Assembly: GCA_014871385.1 (NCBI GenBank)
Contig: CM026426.1
Span: 22,705,474 to 22,769,473, forward strand
DNA: 64,000 nucleotides
From: Ceratodon purpureus
Lineage: Eukaryota > Streptophyta > Bryopsida > Pseudoditrichales > Ditrichaceae
Reading direction: 5' to 3'
How positions within the stretch are numbered: the stretch's first letter is position 1; every line of letters starts with the position of its first letter. A model generated the notes under the pieces. That model was not told where the DNA came from. It searched no databases and saw only the letters and a program-made list of their open reading frames with translations. A program made the position numbers and the translations under genes. Shown here piece by piece: positions 1 through 12,103 of this stretch.

Positions 1-2197
1 CACTCCCTCATCATTCACAGAAATGGATCACAACGTCCACCTCGAAACCCTTGCTCACCTTCCAACGGACCAAAGCTTGGCGCCACACTCAGGAATCAGG
101 AACTCCCGCCATCTCGTGATTCCCCTGCCCCGCGCCAATATGAGGACACCCTGGCACCCGCTGGCCCTCCACAACACCGGGTCACTGCTCACTACGCCGT
201 ATTTCTGGGACCGTAGCCTATTTGGAGTACAAACGGGTCCTCCGAACAGCTCAATGCTCCAAATTGTAAGGTGTCCATTTCATTCGAAAGCTGCTGCCAC
301 AAATACCATTTCCAATTCTCACCTCGTAGCCAAAAGAAGCCTGTAAGTCCCCCGAATACGCCAAAAACTCTATGTATCTGCCACAAAGGCTTTCTCTGAC
401 CTTTAGGGGTTAATTTACTTTTGATTTTTGTCATTAGACCCAAATGCAAATCAATGAAAATACCTCCTTTCTAGCATTTTTTGCCATTTGTTTTTCACCT
501 GTAATTGAATTAAAATATATATAGAGTATATAAATATATAGAATGTACGAATGTAGTATTCCAACAATTCTTACCTATAAATAGATGATACAATAAATAT
601 GACTACATATAAAAGATTTAAAAATGTTCAAGCAATATATGAACAATCCTATTATATGGTTGAAAAGTTGTATGTTCTAGAAAGCCACACTCATTAGGTT
701 CTATATGGAGTTTCAATTGGAATTGGCTTTAGACAAATGAATGGATGCACTTAATTATTAATGTAGATTTAGAAGAAAGTACATATGCAATGCGGCACAT
801 TCAGTAAAATGCTTATTGTAGAACCATAGTACAGGATTGTTGTCCTTTGCATCAGTACTTCCTTTATGAAATCAATTGAATTAATCTATTGTTAAAAGAT
901 TTTACATCTATTTATTTTGAAAAAATTCTAAAGAATTTGGTTTGATTTTGAATCCTTATAGATCTTACAATTTCACATCAAGACAATTCAAAATTATGAC
1001 CTCAAAGTCTCCAAGGTAAGTCTCTAAGGAGGAGCAGAAATTGAGGTGAATTATTGGCTACAGTTTAGATTTTTAAAAGAACATTTTTGTAGCACATCGT
1101 GGAATTAGTATTCTTCCAGAAAACGCTTACTTTGTACTAAATATTCCCCAAAGCAAACCACTCCGCGTTCATTCCTACAAAGATCTATAGTTTTCTGCCT
1201 TTTGTTAATAAATCATAATTCATACTCCGGTTCCTTCCGTCTCCAACCTCCTGACCGGTAAGCCAGGGTTGGGCGTCTACTTCCTCCACTAACTTCCGGA
1301 TTTTTAGACAAGTGGCTAGTTCCCACTAATCCGTCTATGTTTTAGAGTGGATGGATTCTTTACCGTCCTATAACTTAAAGTGGCTGCACAACTCACTATT
1401 TCTAAACTACCGTCAAGTGAGGATGAGTGTTCAGTCTATATGTCTACTCATCCGGTCCGAATGACTACTCAATACCAGTTAAAGGGACGGAATTCCTAGT
1501 ACAACAACATTACATTCCGGGTACTTAGTACCCTAACTATGATGTCACCCTTTCGTAATGGTTAGCAATTAGTAAAACAACTTTTGTCTTATTGTCAGGG
1601 AGCGACAGGTCCTATCCAAAATTTTGGTGTACACACGGCGATCCGTGTCCTTTAGACTACCAGCGCCCTTGCTGCAGTACGTCTTTCTACCCCTCCAAGT
1701 TCCTTCCGAACGTTGGAAATTGTCAACACTCCTCGCTTGACACCTTTCCACTTACTCCGGGCGCTCTCCAGAAATCACTCAATTGTTCAACACTCTTCTG
1801 GAAATCTACTGGAAACAACAATACTTGCAATCGGTTATTGCAATGGACCTCTTAGACAACCATCCTGCACAATAATTCCAAAATTATATTCTCAATTGCA
1901 TAAGTCAAACAAAGTACAAAACAAGGTCCTTTCCTTGCGAATCTTGGATTCCATTAATTCTGGACCGGTGGCTGCCACCTATTTTAAGATACTGCCGCTA
2001 ACTTTCCGGATTAGCAGTCGGGTGCAACTGAGCCCTATTGTTAATCGCTACCATTTTATCGGCTGTCTAGTATACTCCTAGAATTACTCAAACTGTGGAC
2101 TCTTCCGATGGAAAGTGTCCTTCTTTTGTTCTCCCTTCTTCAACCGCTTTAGTGAAGGTCCGGCCCCAGAAGATTCCGGCATTGGTGCCGGATGTTA
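1..2197. other. Spacer without a supportable gene
   Basis: The first 450 bases have mixed composition and contain only short overlapping reading frames with no recognisable protein. From about 450 to 1230 the sequence is AT-rich with short A and T runs. From about 1240 to 2197 it is more balanced and contains several CCGG- and ACCGG-containing stretches like those flanking the pseudogene that follows, so it may be the remains of the same inserted element. I see no intact ORF, terminal repeat or RNA gene here. Confidence 0.5.
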
Positions 2198-4157
2198 TTA
2201 TGCCTTTCGAATGCGTACGGTGCGACTGGTATGGGATGATGATCGTGTAGAAACTAGATCCGGGTTGAAAATGACCCTAGACAAGGGTGACGATGTTCCC
2301 TGTACTATGACGAAATCTGGCTGCCGCGTTCTCGGAGGTGATTTAAGTGACACACTCTCCTCCAAGTTGATTACATCTAGATTAAAAGCTTCTAGCCCTT
2401 TTGGAATCATAATACCTTGGAGGGTTTTCAAGGTTTCTAGCAGAGGATCGATTGCTTCAGGGCACCTTTGTTCTGGTCGTGTAGAAGACATATTTGCCGA
2501 CTGGATCAGAGACCAGACTGGTGGTGCTTTTGCCAGAGGGATCTCCGGTGTTGGCTTGTCCGGAATTACGTGCCCGTCTTGATTAGCCGGAGGGACGTCA
2601 AGACTCGCCACTAACTCCCTCATGTTCACCCAGATTTTCTCCATCGCAATTGCCCAGTCATACATGAAGTTGACAATGACTTTCCAGATGGGATTTGGAT
2701 GGCTACCCAAAAATTGTTGATAGACGGCATACTCATTAGCAACGTCAACCCACAAGGCTAGGGTATCCTTTACCTCTACCATCCTCCAGACGGCTAAAGC
2801 AGCCCGGTCTCGAGCGTCCTGAAAATCCGTCCGGGCATCACAGAGATCTTGTTGGAGCTTTGTCACTCGGCCCCTCATGATCATTAGTTGCTCCTCAAAT
2901 TTTGCACTCCGATCTTCTACATCCCGGAAACTCCTGAGCTTAGTGATACATTCATCGACCCTATTGGACTTCCATCACCTCATGTACCAACCGGCTTTGG
3001 TTCTTTGTGTACTCATGGATGTACTCCGCGTTCTTGGTCATCTGACCAACCAGTCGGTCCATTTCCACTCAAGCATCTCCGATATGCTCTAGAGGCCCGA
3101 TTGGCTTGAGGGTGTTTGTGACCAACATCCATCTCGTAGGAGTTTCGGACGCCTGTCCAACTTCCAGCTCATTAGGTCTGATCTTCTTGGCCGATGATGG
3201 TGATGGAATCTCCTGGACGTCATCTGAAGCTAAGGAAGAGTCTGAGTCGTCCTCCGCAAACTTCTAGAGATCCTTCAATCGGTCGTAGTTTTTTGTCTCC
3301 TCCGCCGTCAGTGGATTATTAGTCTCGTAGAGGTGGATCAGAATGTTTGGTAGGCAGGGGCTAGACTTCTTCACCTTCTTGAGCTTCTGAACCTCCTGGT
3401 CAATCATAGTCTTAACCATTACTCCCTAAGCGACCTTAATCCTTCCAACCATGGCTCCGACAAAGGTGGAGGCCCACTTAACCGTCATCCTCTTAGGCTT
3501 CTCTAGATGGAAAACCAGATTTAGAAATCCAATCACCAACCAGGCGACCTCATGCGCGATGTCGTCCACTGTCCATCCTTCCTTGGAATCTCTCTTCTTG
3601 TTAAAGATTCCGGTCATGAACTCCTCCCGGTTCTCCGCAGTTGACATTTCGCCCGACTCAAGACCTTACATAACTCTCCAGGTTTGCACGGTCCAACGAT
3701 CCAGATCCCTCCAGATAGTGTTGAACCACCGGTTGTCCTTGACCAAGATCTCCTGGGCCGTCTACCCCCAAGTTTTTTCAAAGAACAATGGGCATTTCAT
3801 GATGGTCGGATATTCTTGGAGCCTCGTCCGATTTGCTTCGTTCGAAGGTAACAGAGGCATAACCTTCTCCACCTTCAACAGTGGAGCTTCTGATTCCCTT
3901 CCCCTCCTGTAATTATCTGCCATATTGCTAATCGACCTCACGTTCACTCCGGTAGCTCCTGCACGCACAGTCCTCACATAGCCCCTCCCTACCGGAAACA
4001 CTTTCGGCTCCCCGTCTCTCACTATCATCCTAAGTATGGAATTCACCCCGCAAAGCAGAGCAAAAGGCCTTGGAACGCACAAAACGACAAAGGAGAAATT
4101 GAAAGGATTCACTTGGCTCCTCTTCCTCCTTATACACCCTTTCCCAACCCCGGCCAT
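2198..4157 (-). pseudogene. Decayed coiled-coil protein, probably from a transposable element
   Basis: Reading the minus strand from 4157 downward gives one long coherent frame broken by TAG (3762-3764), TAA (3666-3668), TAG (3426-3428), TAG (3264-3266) and TGA (3069-3071). A one-base frameshift near 2965 then leads into a clean 228-codon stretch ending at 2198. The conceptual protein has an N-terminal globular part containing WTVDDIAHEVAWLVIGFLNL, an acidic Ser/Asp linker (DDSDSSLASDD), a heptad-rich coiled coil (KFEEQLMIMRGRVTKLQQDL and following) and a Pro-rich C-terminal part. I recognise no transposase, reverse transcriptase or gag knuckle. The conserved frame across the stops shows that this was a real gene. 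Its general plan (globular head, coiled coil) resembles the RING-containing ORFs at 42-45 and 47-49 kb, but I see no RING here. A TATA-like TATAAGG lies inside the first codons, so the true start is probably further downstream. Confidence 0.6.
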
Positions 4158-6159
4158 TTGTAGCCCTTTATCATGACCGGTCGTAGCTGCTCATTATAGA
4201 CGGTTGCTGCAGGTGGCGCTTAATTTCCGCCACACCCATACGAGTAATGATTCTGATCTTTGCTCTGTGATCCACCCGGTTCACGGTCAAGTCCATCAAA
4301 ACTTGTAGATAAATGTTACAACCGGGTCCGACCGGAAGATCCTACAAGTCCTTTCGGTTAACTACTTCTAAGAAACAGCCGTCTTATCCGATAGTTATCC
4401 CATTTCAAGCTTCCTACCTAACTATTTTGTTATCCAAACCCTTAATTTTTTAATTTTTGGACCGGAACTACTCTTCTAGCCGGTTAACGCTGGAATTCAC
4501 TTTCCACAATTTTGCCAATGGAATCGTGTGTCTTGCTGATTCACTGTTTACATCCTTGGCAAAAGTAAAAGTTAAAAAAATTTGTTAACCGGCTACTTAT
4601 TACAAGAACAAATTGCATGTTTGGCAACTTCAACAAAGTATTTCTCAAAAATTTGGTGAGTTGAACATCATAGCATACACTGAAGAAGAACCAAATTCTC
4701 ATGCAAACAAAACAAAGTCATGAAATTCACAGAAGTGCTAGCGAAGTTGAACCTCGGCTTTACAGCCTTGCCCAATGCAACTAGCATTTCCACCCATCCC
4801 ACCACATGTTAGTAAGTCTGTTTGAAAAACCATGAGTTGCAAAAGCTTGCCGTCATGTTGGAAACTGAGGCTTACACATTAGTTACACATTAGCTTCCCT
4901 TCTTGCCTACCCATACCGCCAGTGAGAAATTGCAAACTGATAGGAGAAGGACTCTTGAGTGAAGAACTCTAGGGCATAGACCTTTACGCATGTGTTGAGA
5001 TGGCTCCGTAGCCTATAACTAAGTTTTCATTTCATAAAGGAGTGAGGATTGGAAGTCCTCCTGTCCATATGAAGATTGTGAATATTCTCTATTCATATAG
5101 AATGTAAAAATTTTATGGTTAGACATGTATGCAACTCATTACAATTCATTAATAGATTTGAAGGTAGAGGTTTACAACTTGTTGATTATATAATTATTGA
5201 TTATAATTTTTTTTAATTATTATAATAAAAAATTATGTGAGTTTAATAATTGATAAGTACACCATCTAGCATAATTTAGTTTTTTAGAATGAAAACGTTG
5301 TACATCCTAGTAGAAATATTATTTTTGAATGCATAGGCATTACACTTTTATATTCCAACAATGAAATATTTTTATTCTTAATATTAGTAATATATTATTA
5401 TCCTAGTAAGTAAATTCTATGAAAAGTTATATGATCGAAGACAAAGAGGTGCAAAATACATTATCGGTTTTGAAGCGGCACAAGTGTAAAATGGTTTTTA
5501 TTTTAATGTATTAAAAGCCAATTTTATTTTTCTTTGTTTTTTTATGTTGGATACAAAAATCTTTTGAAGTTTCTTCTGAAAATTTCCTTTCAAAATATCC
5601 TTGAATAGCCAAAGCTTTAACTCTATTCTACAAAATCTTTCACACGCATAATCTTTGTGTTTTATATATTTGAAAATATAATTTTACAAATAAATATATG
5701 ATATGATGAAAAATATTGAGACTAAATTTCAAGATTCTTGAGGGTTTTTCATTGTTCATCAAATTCTAGTAGAATACTTAAGGTTAAAATTCAATTATCA
5801 TATAACTATACAGAACATAAGATTAATATGTTATATTCATATTAGTGGCTTGCAAATATTTTTTCTGAATAGTTTAGTTTTTTAAATGACCTAATTCTTA
5901 TCTTGTTGAATGTTCAGAAGGAAATGATGTTTTATGATAAATAGCATAGGTACTTGCCTTTATATTCATGGTTATAAAAAATATCTTTCAAATACAACCT
6001 AGTATTGATATATTATGTGGATAAAGAAAGCAAAATGATAGATCTTTTCTAATGTATGACATCTTCACCTTGCAGGTGCTCCATTTGTACTTTGTCAATG
6101 GAAGATTTGAGAGTTTGAAAGTATAAGATTTTAAATAATAATCATAAGAATGACAACAT
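4158..6159. other. AT-rich spacer
   Basis: About 2 kb without a gene. The part from 4160 to 4600 keeps the CCGG-rich character of the pseudogene flank (several ACCGG and GACCGG words), so it may belong to the same old insertion. From about 5000 onward it is strongly AT-rich, with no ORF, no clear direct or inverted terminal repeats and no recognisable RNA gene. Confidence 0.45.
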
Positions 6160-6545
6160 AAAATTTGATTGGATTGATGGATAGATGGATGGCTTGATTA
6201 ATAAATCAATGGATAAATTGATCAACAAATAAAGTGATCGATAGTGAAGCAATTGATTAATTGATAAATTGATAAAAAAACGATAAAAAAAAATCAATAA
6301 AACGATAAATATATTGATGAATCGATAGATCAATAGATAAATATGTAGATATACTAATATACATATAGATAAATAGATTGACAAACATACAGACAATTAG
6401 ACGAACATATAAATTTACAGATAAGCAACATATAAATTTACAAATAAGCAAACAAATAGGTCCACAGGTTTATCAACAAATAAATCAATAGATAAACAAA
6501 CATATAAAAATCGACAAACAGACAAAGTGATAGATAGATAATACA
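6160..6545. repeat. Degenerate GATA/GATAAATA-type microsatellite
   Basis: This segment is built from imperfect GATA, GATG and GATAAATA words (for example GATGGATAGATGGATGG near the start, and runs of AGATAAATAGATTGACAAACATACAGAC later). Read on the other strand it translates into Ser/Ile/Tyr/Leu-rich nonsense, which is why reading frames appear there. It is a decayed tetranucleotide repeat about 300 bp upstream of the acyltransferase gene. Confidence 0.75.
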
Positions 6546-6853
6546 ACCATAAAAAACAAGTAATTGAACTAATTTAGAGATATGTTATGGAAGGTAATTT
6601 GTTAGTGAGCTTGAGAGAATTGAACTAAAGCCTCCTTTGAAGTTACTTCAACATTTACAAATATGTTGCATTGTTCAAGATCCAAATCTTAGGATTTCAA
6701 AAAGAATGAATATAAATTACAAACATCAATATGAAAAAAGCTGGCAAACAGCTACGTAAGAAATTTAAAACATACATTACATTAATTATAATATTTACTT
6801 ATAAAATAATATTAATATATTTGAATAAATAGAAGCTTTTGTTTATACTGATT

Positions 6854-8778
6854 ATGATGCATGTTCTAATAGATGCTAAAAATGCAGGTCTAAAGCTTCA
6901 AATTCCTGGAATTTCTATAAAACTAGAACCATATGATACTATCAATAATTGTAATTATGAAAGTAGGTCAAAACAAACAGTAGTCTCCGATCTTGATGGG
7001 ACACTACTTCGTGGACGAAGTTCATTTCCGTATTTTATGTTAATTGCATTTGAAGGAGGTGGTATTATTAGGGCATTCCTTGTTCTCTTATTTTCTCCTA
7101 TGTGTTGGTTTTTTTATCATTGCATTTCAGAATCTTGTGGCATTCGGCTCTTAATTTTTATTACATTTGCGGGGCTTAAAGTTAGTGATATTGAAGCTAT
7201 AGCACGCGGAACTTTACCCAAGTTTTACAGTGAAGATGTTCATTCACAAACATGGAAAGTAATATCTTCTTTTGGCAAGCGTTATATATTAACAGCAACA
7301 CCACGATTGATGATTGAACCATTTGCCAAAACCTATCTTGGAGTAGACAAAGTATTGGGGTCTGAACTACACATTACATCCAATGGAATTGCTACAGGTT
7401 TATTAGTAGGTCCAGGTGTTTTGGTAGGGCGAGCTAAAGAAAAAGTTTTGAAGCAAGAATTTGATGATGCAAACTATCCTGATGTTGGACTTGGAGATCG
7501 TCCTTCAGATTATTTTTTCATGTCTTTATGCAAGGTATTAACTCAAATATTTTTTAATAATTACTGTCGTAATTTTATAACTGTATATACTATAATTGCA
7601 TATAACAATGTAGAATTGAAAAAAACAAGAAACATGAGACTAAAAAAGGAATATAATTAAAATAACCATATTAATGATAATATATATGCAGGAAGCATAT
7701 ATTGTTCTTCCAAATGATACAATTCCCGCAGCTTCGAAAGATAGCTTAATGAATTCAATTGTTTTCCATGATGGTCGTTTGGTGCAAAGACCAACAGCAA
7801 GCATTGCTCTTCTAACAATACTTTGGTACCCAATTGGTGCAATCTTAGCAATTCTTCGTATTATAGTAGGCATCATATTACCTATAAATGTATTAACATT
7901 TGTTTACAAGTTTTTAGGGGTTTGTGTTGTTGTTCGTGGAAATCCTCCTATGAAAACTGAACATGACAACGGAAAGGGTTATCTTTATGTTTGCACCCAT
8001 CGAACATTGTTAGACCCTGTTATGGTAGGTGTAGCTTTAAGAAGACGTGTTACAGCTGTTACGTATAGCATAAGTAGATTATCAGAATTATTATCTCCAA
8101 TTAAAACTGTACCTCTTAAACGAAATAGAGAAAAAGATGCTGCAAATATAAAAACATTACTACAAGAAGGAGATTTGGCGATATGTCCTGAAGGTACTAC
8201 ATGTCGTGAACCATATTTATTACGATTTAGTGCCCTTTTTGCTGAACTTTCAAATCATATAGTTCCAGTGGCAATGAATACAAAAATGAGTATGTTTCAT
8301 GGAACTACTGCACGAGGTTGGAAGAGTCTGGATCCTTTTTATTTCTTCATGAATCCAATGCCTACATATGAGGTAATTTTAAATCCATCTATCAAATTTT
8401 CAAAAATGTTAAAAAGAAAACCATAATTCTTTCAAATCTAAGAAATGAAAATGAAGAAATTAACTTTGATTTTCTAATTATAAAAAAATACAACCAATGC
8501 TAAGTGAATTTTAAATATGATGTTATTCTTTGTAATTCTTTTGATATAATGTATATATATTTTTAAATTAACAGGTGACGTTTCTTGATGAGCTGCCACT
8601 TGAGCTTACATGTGCTGGTGGAAAATCTTCATTTGAAGTTGCTAATTACATTCAACGGCTCTTGTCACAAAGCTTAGGATTTGAGTGTACAAATTATACA
8701 CGGAAAGACAAATATACAACTCTTTGTGGAAGTGATGGTTCAATTCCACCAAAGCCTCAAGATACACTTGGCTCTTAG
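6854..8778 (+). CDS. Glycerol-3-phosphate acyltransferase, sn-2 GPAT type with N-terminal phosphatase domain
   Basis: Three exons, 6854-7534, 7692-8372 and 8575-8778, encode about 521 residues, the usual length for plant GPAT4/6/8-type enzymes. All joins are phase 0 with GT-AG borders. The N-terminal half is a HAD-like phosphatase domain with [10 protein letters not shown] (DLDGT at residues 46-50) and GLGDRPSD (212-219), so the DxDGT and GDxxxD elements are kept. A hydrophobic segment follows (about 266-300). The acyltransferase domain has the HX4D block CTHRTLLDP (His330, Asp335) and the PEGTT block (about 392-397). In this family the enzyme moves an acyl group from acyl-CoA to the sn-2 position of glycerol-3-phosphate at the ER. 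Members with an active phosphatase release 2-monoacylglycerol for cutin. That this one is bifunctional is inferred from intact motifs. The start is uncertain: ATG 6854 is the first in frame, but an acceptor-like TGCAG at 6885-6889 could mean a further upstream exon. The codons are AT-rich like the surroundings. Confidence 0.9.
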
Positions 8779-9142
8779 TGCACAATGTTGAAAAATATTT
8801 CAATGATATTAATAGAGGATTGAAGTGTACTAGGATTTCAAACCACAATATGAATTGTCTTTGTCACAAGTGTTCTTTTGTATTTATAATCAATTGAGGT
8901 ATTACTAGAATTTCATTAATTACTGTTATTATGTTTTCAGTGCTATGTTTTATTTCAAAAAAAAAAATTCAAAAAATTGCTAATTCAAGTGTTGTAAAAC
9001 ATGAATTCTGACATTTAAGTTTTAAATGGTAAATTTTATTTATTTATGATAGAGGCAATACTCAATCATTTATCAATAAATGATTATTAAGAAATGGTAA
9101 TGAGGAAATTACACTTATATTAATGTACATCGAAATATACTA
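8779..9142. other. 3' flank of the GPAT gene
   Basis: AT-rich sequence with an A-run near 8960. It probably holds the 3' untranslated region of the acyltransferase and then spacer. No other feature is visible before the MITE. Confidence 0.4.
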
Positions 9143-9341
9143 CTCCCTCCGTCTCACTAAATAAACATGGTTCCGTAAAATAATGAGTCTCAAAAAAAGA
9201 GAGTGGTTTCTAAATTTTGGCCACATTATTTCTAAATTTGGCAACTTGTTTCTAAATTTGTCCAACTTGTTTCTAAATTTAGAAATGTCCTTAAATATGC
9301 TACTATTAGTAAACCATGCTCTTTTAGTGAGACGGAGGGAG
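9143..9341. mobile_element. Stowaway-type MITE (Tc1/mariner-derived)
   Basis: A 199-bp element with a perfect 19-bp terminal inverted repeat: CTCCCTCCGTCTCACTAAA at the left end and its reverse complement at the right end. It is flanked by TA on both sides (9141-9142 and 9342-9343), the TA target duplication expected for Tc1/mariner elements. The CTCCCTCCGT terminus is the Stowaway signature known from flowering plants. The interior carries four copies of a TTTCTAAATTT-like word and no ORF. The perfect ends suggest a fairly recent insertion, about 360 bp after the acyltransferase stop codon. Confidence 0.9.
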
Positions 9342-9348
9342 TATGATA

Positions 9349-9660
9349 CACTAGTAGAAATTCGCGAAAAGATGACGGAAATAATGACCTGTTATGAAGT
9401 CATTGAAGACTGATGAAACAAGAAATGACTAGTCAGGTTGGTCTTGTCATTCTTTGCTCAGGGTCATTTGAGACCGAATGCATCCACTTTGGAACTAGAT
9501 GGCCGGGGCGACTGTCAGTTTGCGAATGCATCTCAGGCCAACATTTTGCAATCTACGAAACGAACTTCAAATCCCGCTTCCACTGGCCATGTCCAATTCC
9601 GTTCAGTATCTTCGTCCAAGATAGTCTTCGCAATGACTTTCCCCGGAAGAGTAATCTTCG
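9349..9660. mobile_element. Possible CACTA-type transposon end
   Basis: Just right of the MITE the sequence CACTAGTAGAAA appears, which fits the usual CACTA-superfamily terminus. It is followed by several close copies of AATGAC/GTCATT in both orientations, like the subterminal repeats of such elements. I did not find the matching inverted terminus TTTCTACTAGTG nearby, nor a transposase, so this may be a solo end or a chance match. Confidence 0.25.
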
Positions 9661-10424
9661 AAAATTGTAAATTATTCGGAAACGGGCTGAATCATCGAAG
9701 CCTATGTTTGCGGATACGACTGGGACACTGGGCGAGCATTCTGTCTGTTTAAAGTGCATGTTCCGATGTATTCGGTAGCTTTGTCATGGGATCCAGAACG
9801 GACGCGTGGGAGTCAGCAATTACACAGCCATGGATAAGCTTTGCTCATTATGGACGGTTCAGATGACACTCACACTAGCTTCTGTGATCATCCACATGTC
9901 CATTTATAAGCTGTGAATATTAACAATATTGGAATCACTGTCCTCAGTGGAGGACCCGTTTCCATTTATTCTTAAAAGCAATGACTTAGAGTCAAAGCTT
10001 CCAAACGTGTAAAAAAACAAAATGTGATGAAGAGAGACTCCAAAGCTGTTCGTCATCTGAATTTATACTACTGAATTGCCACATAACTTATGGGCGGACC
10101 AGCAGCAGACGACGAAGCAAAGATAAGGTACCTAGAGCTATGGAACAAACCTCTTCTAACAGTACTCTTCACTCCTAGGAGTATCATATCATAAATATCT
10201 TTTTGGTTTTGAATATCAATAACACAATCTACATTATATTGACAATACTGAACCGGAATAGTACTGGGATGGCTGACCTCCCGGGAAGTCCCGGTGCTAC
10301 ATCCATAAAAGGAAGACCGGATAGTGAGACCTACATGGGAGGGGGGGAGGACCAAGGAGAGGAGCTTGTGAGCTCCGCCTTTTCTGATTAGATGGCCATA
10401 GAGACTTAGAAAATTTTCGCTTCC
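9661..10424. other. Unassigned spacer, possibly old element sequence
   Basis: Mixed composition. Short frames exist on both strands, including a 125-codon minus-strand frame ending at 10068, but none looks like a known domain. A retroelement long terminal repeat is possible. I see no paired copy. Confidence 0.3.
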
Positions 10425-11370
10425 ATGGCGCCTTCGCCCATCCACCGCCTTTCACCTGTTGCCCCGTCTACTCTTTCCTGCGCTCCTCCATCCTCACTTG
10501 CTAGCTTCACTTCTCCTCGGCGCTTCGCTCAGTGGACTTTCTGCCTCTTCGCCATCCTGCTTGCGACCACCGTCTGGTCCTTCTCTCGACACGATGCGCC
10601 TTTGGGAGCACCCGCCCTTCATCGCCTTGCTGCTTACCCCCTCTGGCTCTGCCTCTACAACAGACCCTCGGTCACCCCCAACACGCTCCCAGGGCTCCCG
10701 CTTTCGTCCCGCAGCCCCCTTTCTCATGGCGTCCTCATCTTCCACTTGATGTGATGGAGGTGGCACTCGCTTCTCTACCGGGTTCTAACCCGTGTGGCCC
10801 CGCTGGTTTTCCCTCCGCGTGCTCCAGCAATACGCCATCCCCCTTCTTCCCCCTTTCTTCATACTTACTTTTTGTTATTACACACTCCCCAACGGCATCA
10901 CACCGTCTATACCACATCTCCCCCACCTCGCTCCCCCCCCCCCCTCCCCGCACGCCCTCCTCCCTCATCCATCTGCCCCCACTCTCCATCCCCTCCCACC
11001 CTCTGTCCATCCCCTACAACCTCACACCCCCTGGTCCCACCACGCTGCACCTCCTTCCTCCCCTTCCTCCCCTTCCTCCCCTTCCTCCCGCCCCGCTCAG
11101 CACCCCACGCACCGTTTACCCACCCCTGTTCCCACACCTTCACACCACCTTCCTCCCAAGCTTCCTTCCCCTCCCTTCCACTATCCCTACCAAACCTCTT
11201 CCTTGACTCACCCACCGCTTTCTACTCCACTACCCCGCCACCTCACTCTCCCGCATCACCCCTCTAGATTCCCCCCCGCACTCTTCAGTTCCCACCCCTT
11301 CCCCCTCCCTCTGCCCCAACCCCTAGTTTCCACATCCTTCCCCACACCCCCACTCTACGCTCCCCAGCCC
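10425..11370. repeat. Pyrimidine-rich low-complexity tract
   Basis: The plus strand is dominated by C and T, with runs such as CTTCCTCCCCTTCCTCCCC and CCACCCTCC. Every frame is therefore open and gives Pro/Ser/Leu-rich nonsense on one strand and Arg/Gly/Glu-rich nonsense on the other. I regard the many overlapping frames as composition artefacts. Confidence 0.7.
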
Positions 11371-11384
11371 CCCTCTTTCACCGC

Positions 11385-11828
11385 TTACCTCCTAATTACC
11401 TCCGCTTCACCCTCCGCAAACTCCACTGCCATATTCAAATACAATATAATATGAGGTCGGGAGTTCTCGATTTGTGCTGCTCGAAATATCTCGTTATATC
11501 TAATAGTGAAATGATTACTTTCACAATTGTCGACCGTGATCTCACCCCATGTTGCCTGTTTCTCCGCAGCCTCGATACGTAGACGTACTGGGATCAACTT
11601 CATGAGGTGCTTCATCTTCACATATTTCTTGCAAGTAACCATCTTCCATTGTGATGGTTCCTCCTCCCATCCAAACTCTACTACGCAATCAAGATCATTC
11701 GTAGCGTATGGATCGAAGGTGTTCTTCTTTTTTGGAGTCGAGGATCCTCCCGGATCATTACGAGGCATGGCGAAAGTCGGGTAAGCGAGTACCTGTAAAT
11801 ACCGTGTATCGAACCAACCTTGTAACAA
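11385..11828 (-). CDS. Orphan protein sharing a 'YVKM' domain with the RING gene at 42 kb
   Basis: The frame has 147 codons. After a low-complexity start it contains GWEEEPSQWKMVTCKKYVKM, then KHLMKLIPVRLRI and a segment ending NMAVEFAEGEAEVIRR. By eye this aligns with the beginning of the ORF at 42.09-42.55 kb (GWES, then a Trp, then CKTYVKMYHIDKLWP, then a His-rich middle and an aliphatic helix), so the two come from one family. There is no RING or coiled coil here, so this is either a short member or a truncated copy. A CATAAAAGG TATA-like element and a CpG-rich block lie about 280 bp upstream on this strand and could act as its promoter. Function unknown. I see no stop or frameshift inside. 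Confidence 0.45.
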   Translation of the reverse strand: MLQGWFDTRYLQVLAYPTFAMPRNDPGGSSTPKKKNTFDPYATNDLDCVVEFGWEEEPSQWKMVTCKKYVKMKHLMKLIPVRLRIEAAEKQATWGEITVDNCESNHFTIRYNEIFRAAQIENSRPHIILYLNMAVEFAEGEAEVIRR

Positions 11829-11943
11829 TGGCTATAACTTCTCCCCACTGTATAAAAGTTGATTTAATCTCGTATATATCTAGTGCATAAGGACCAAAAC
11901 AAAACCCCGAACTCCTACCTAGAAACCATAGGTATGAAGCACT

Positions 11944-11974
11944 CGTTTGTTGGTTTCATAATAACCAACAAACG
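11944..11974. other. Perfect 12-bp stem hairpin
   Basis: CGTTTGTTGGTT at 11944-11955 is followed after a 7-base loop by its exact reverse complement at 11963-11974. It lies between the orphan ORF and its CpG-rich upstream block, in the position of a 5' untranslated leader if the TATA element at 12111 is used. It may be an RNA structure or the trace of a small foldback. Confidence 0.5.
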
Positions 11975-12103
11975 GTGCTGATTACCCTGAACACAATCCC
12001 ACGATAACCCGTGGGGAAGTAGAAAAAGCTAGGAGGAACGCAACTGAGCTGAAGTAAATCCAGCACATGTAGCACGAGCACCCAAGTGAAAAAAAAGGAT
12101 GCA

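Noticed and set aside
6142-6451. Small hydrophobic minus-strand ORFs
   Set aside because: They are translations of the GATA-type microsatellite.
10068-10445. A 125-codon minus-strand ORF upstream of the pyrimidine tract
   Set aside because: No recognisable domain, no coding-like continuation and no homologous copy in the window. It might be part of an old LTR.
10425-11454. Pro/Ser/Leu-rich ORFs on the plus strand up to 224 codons
   Set aside because: They are produced by a C/T-rich tract. Several frames of the same strand are open at once.
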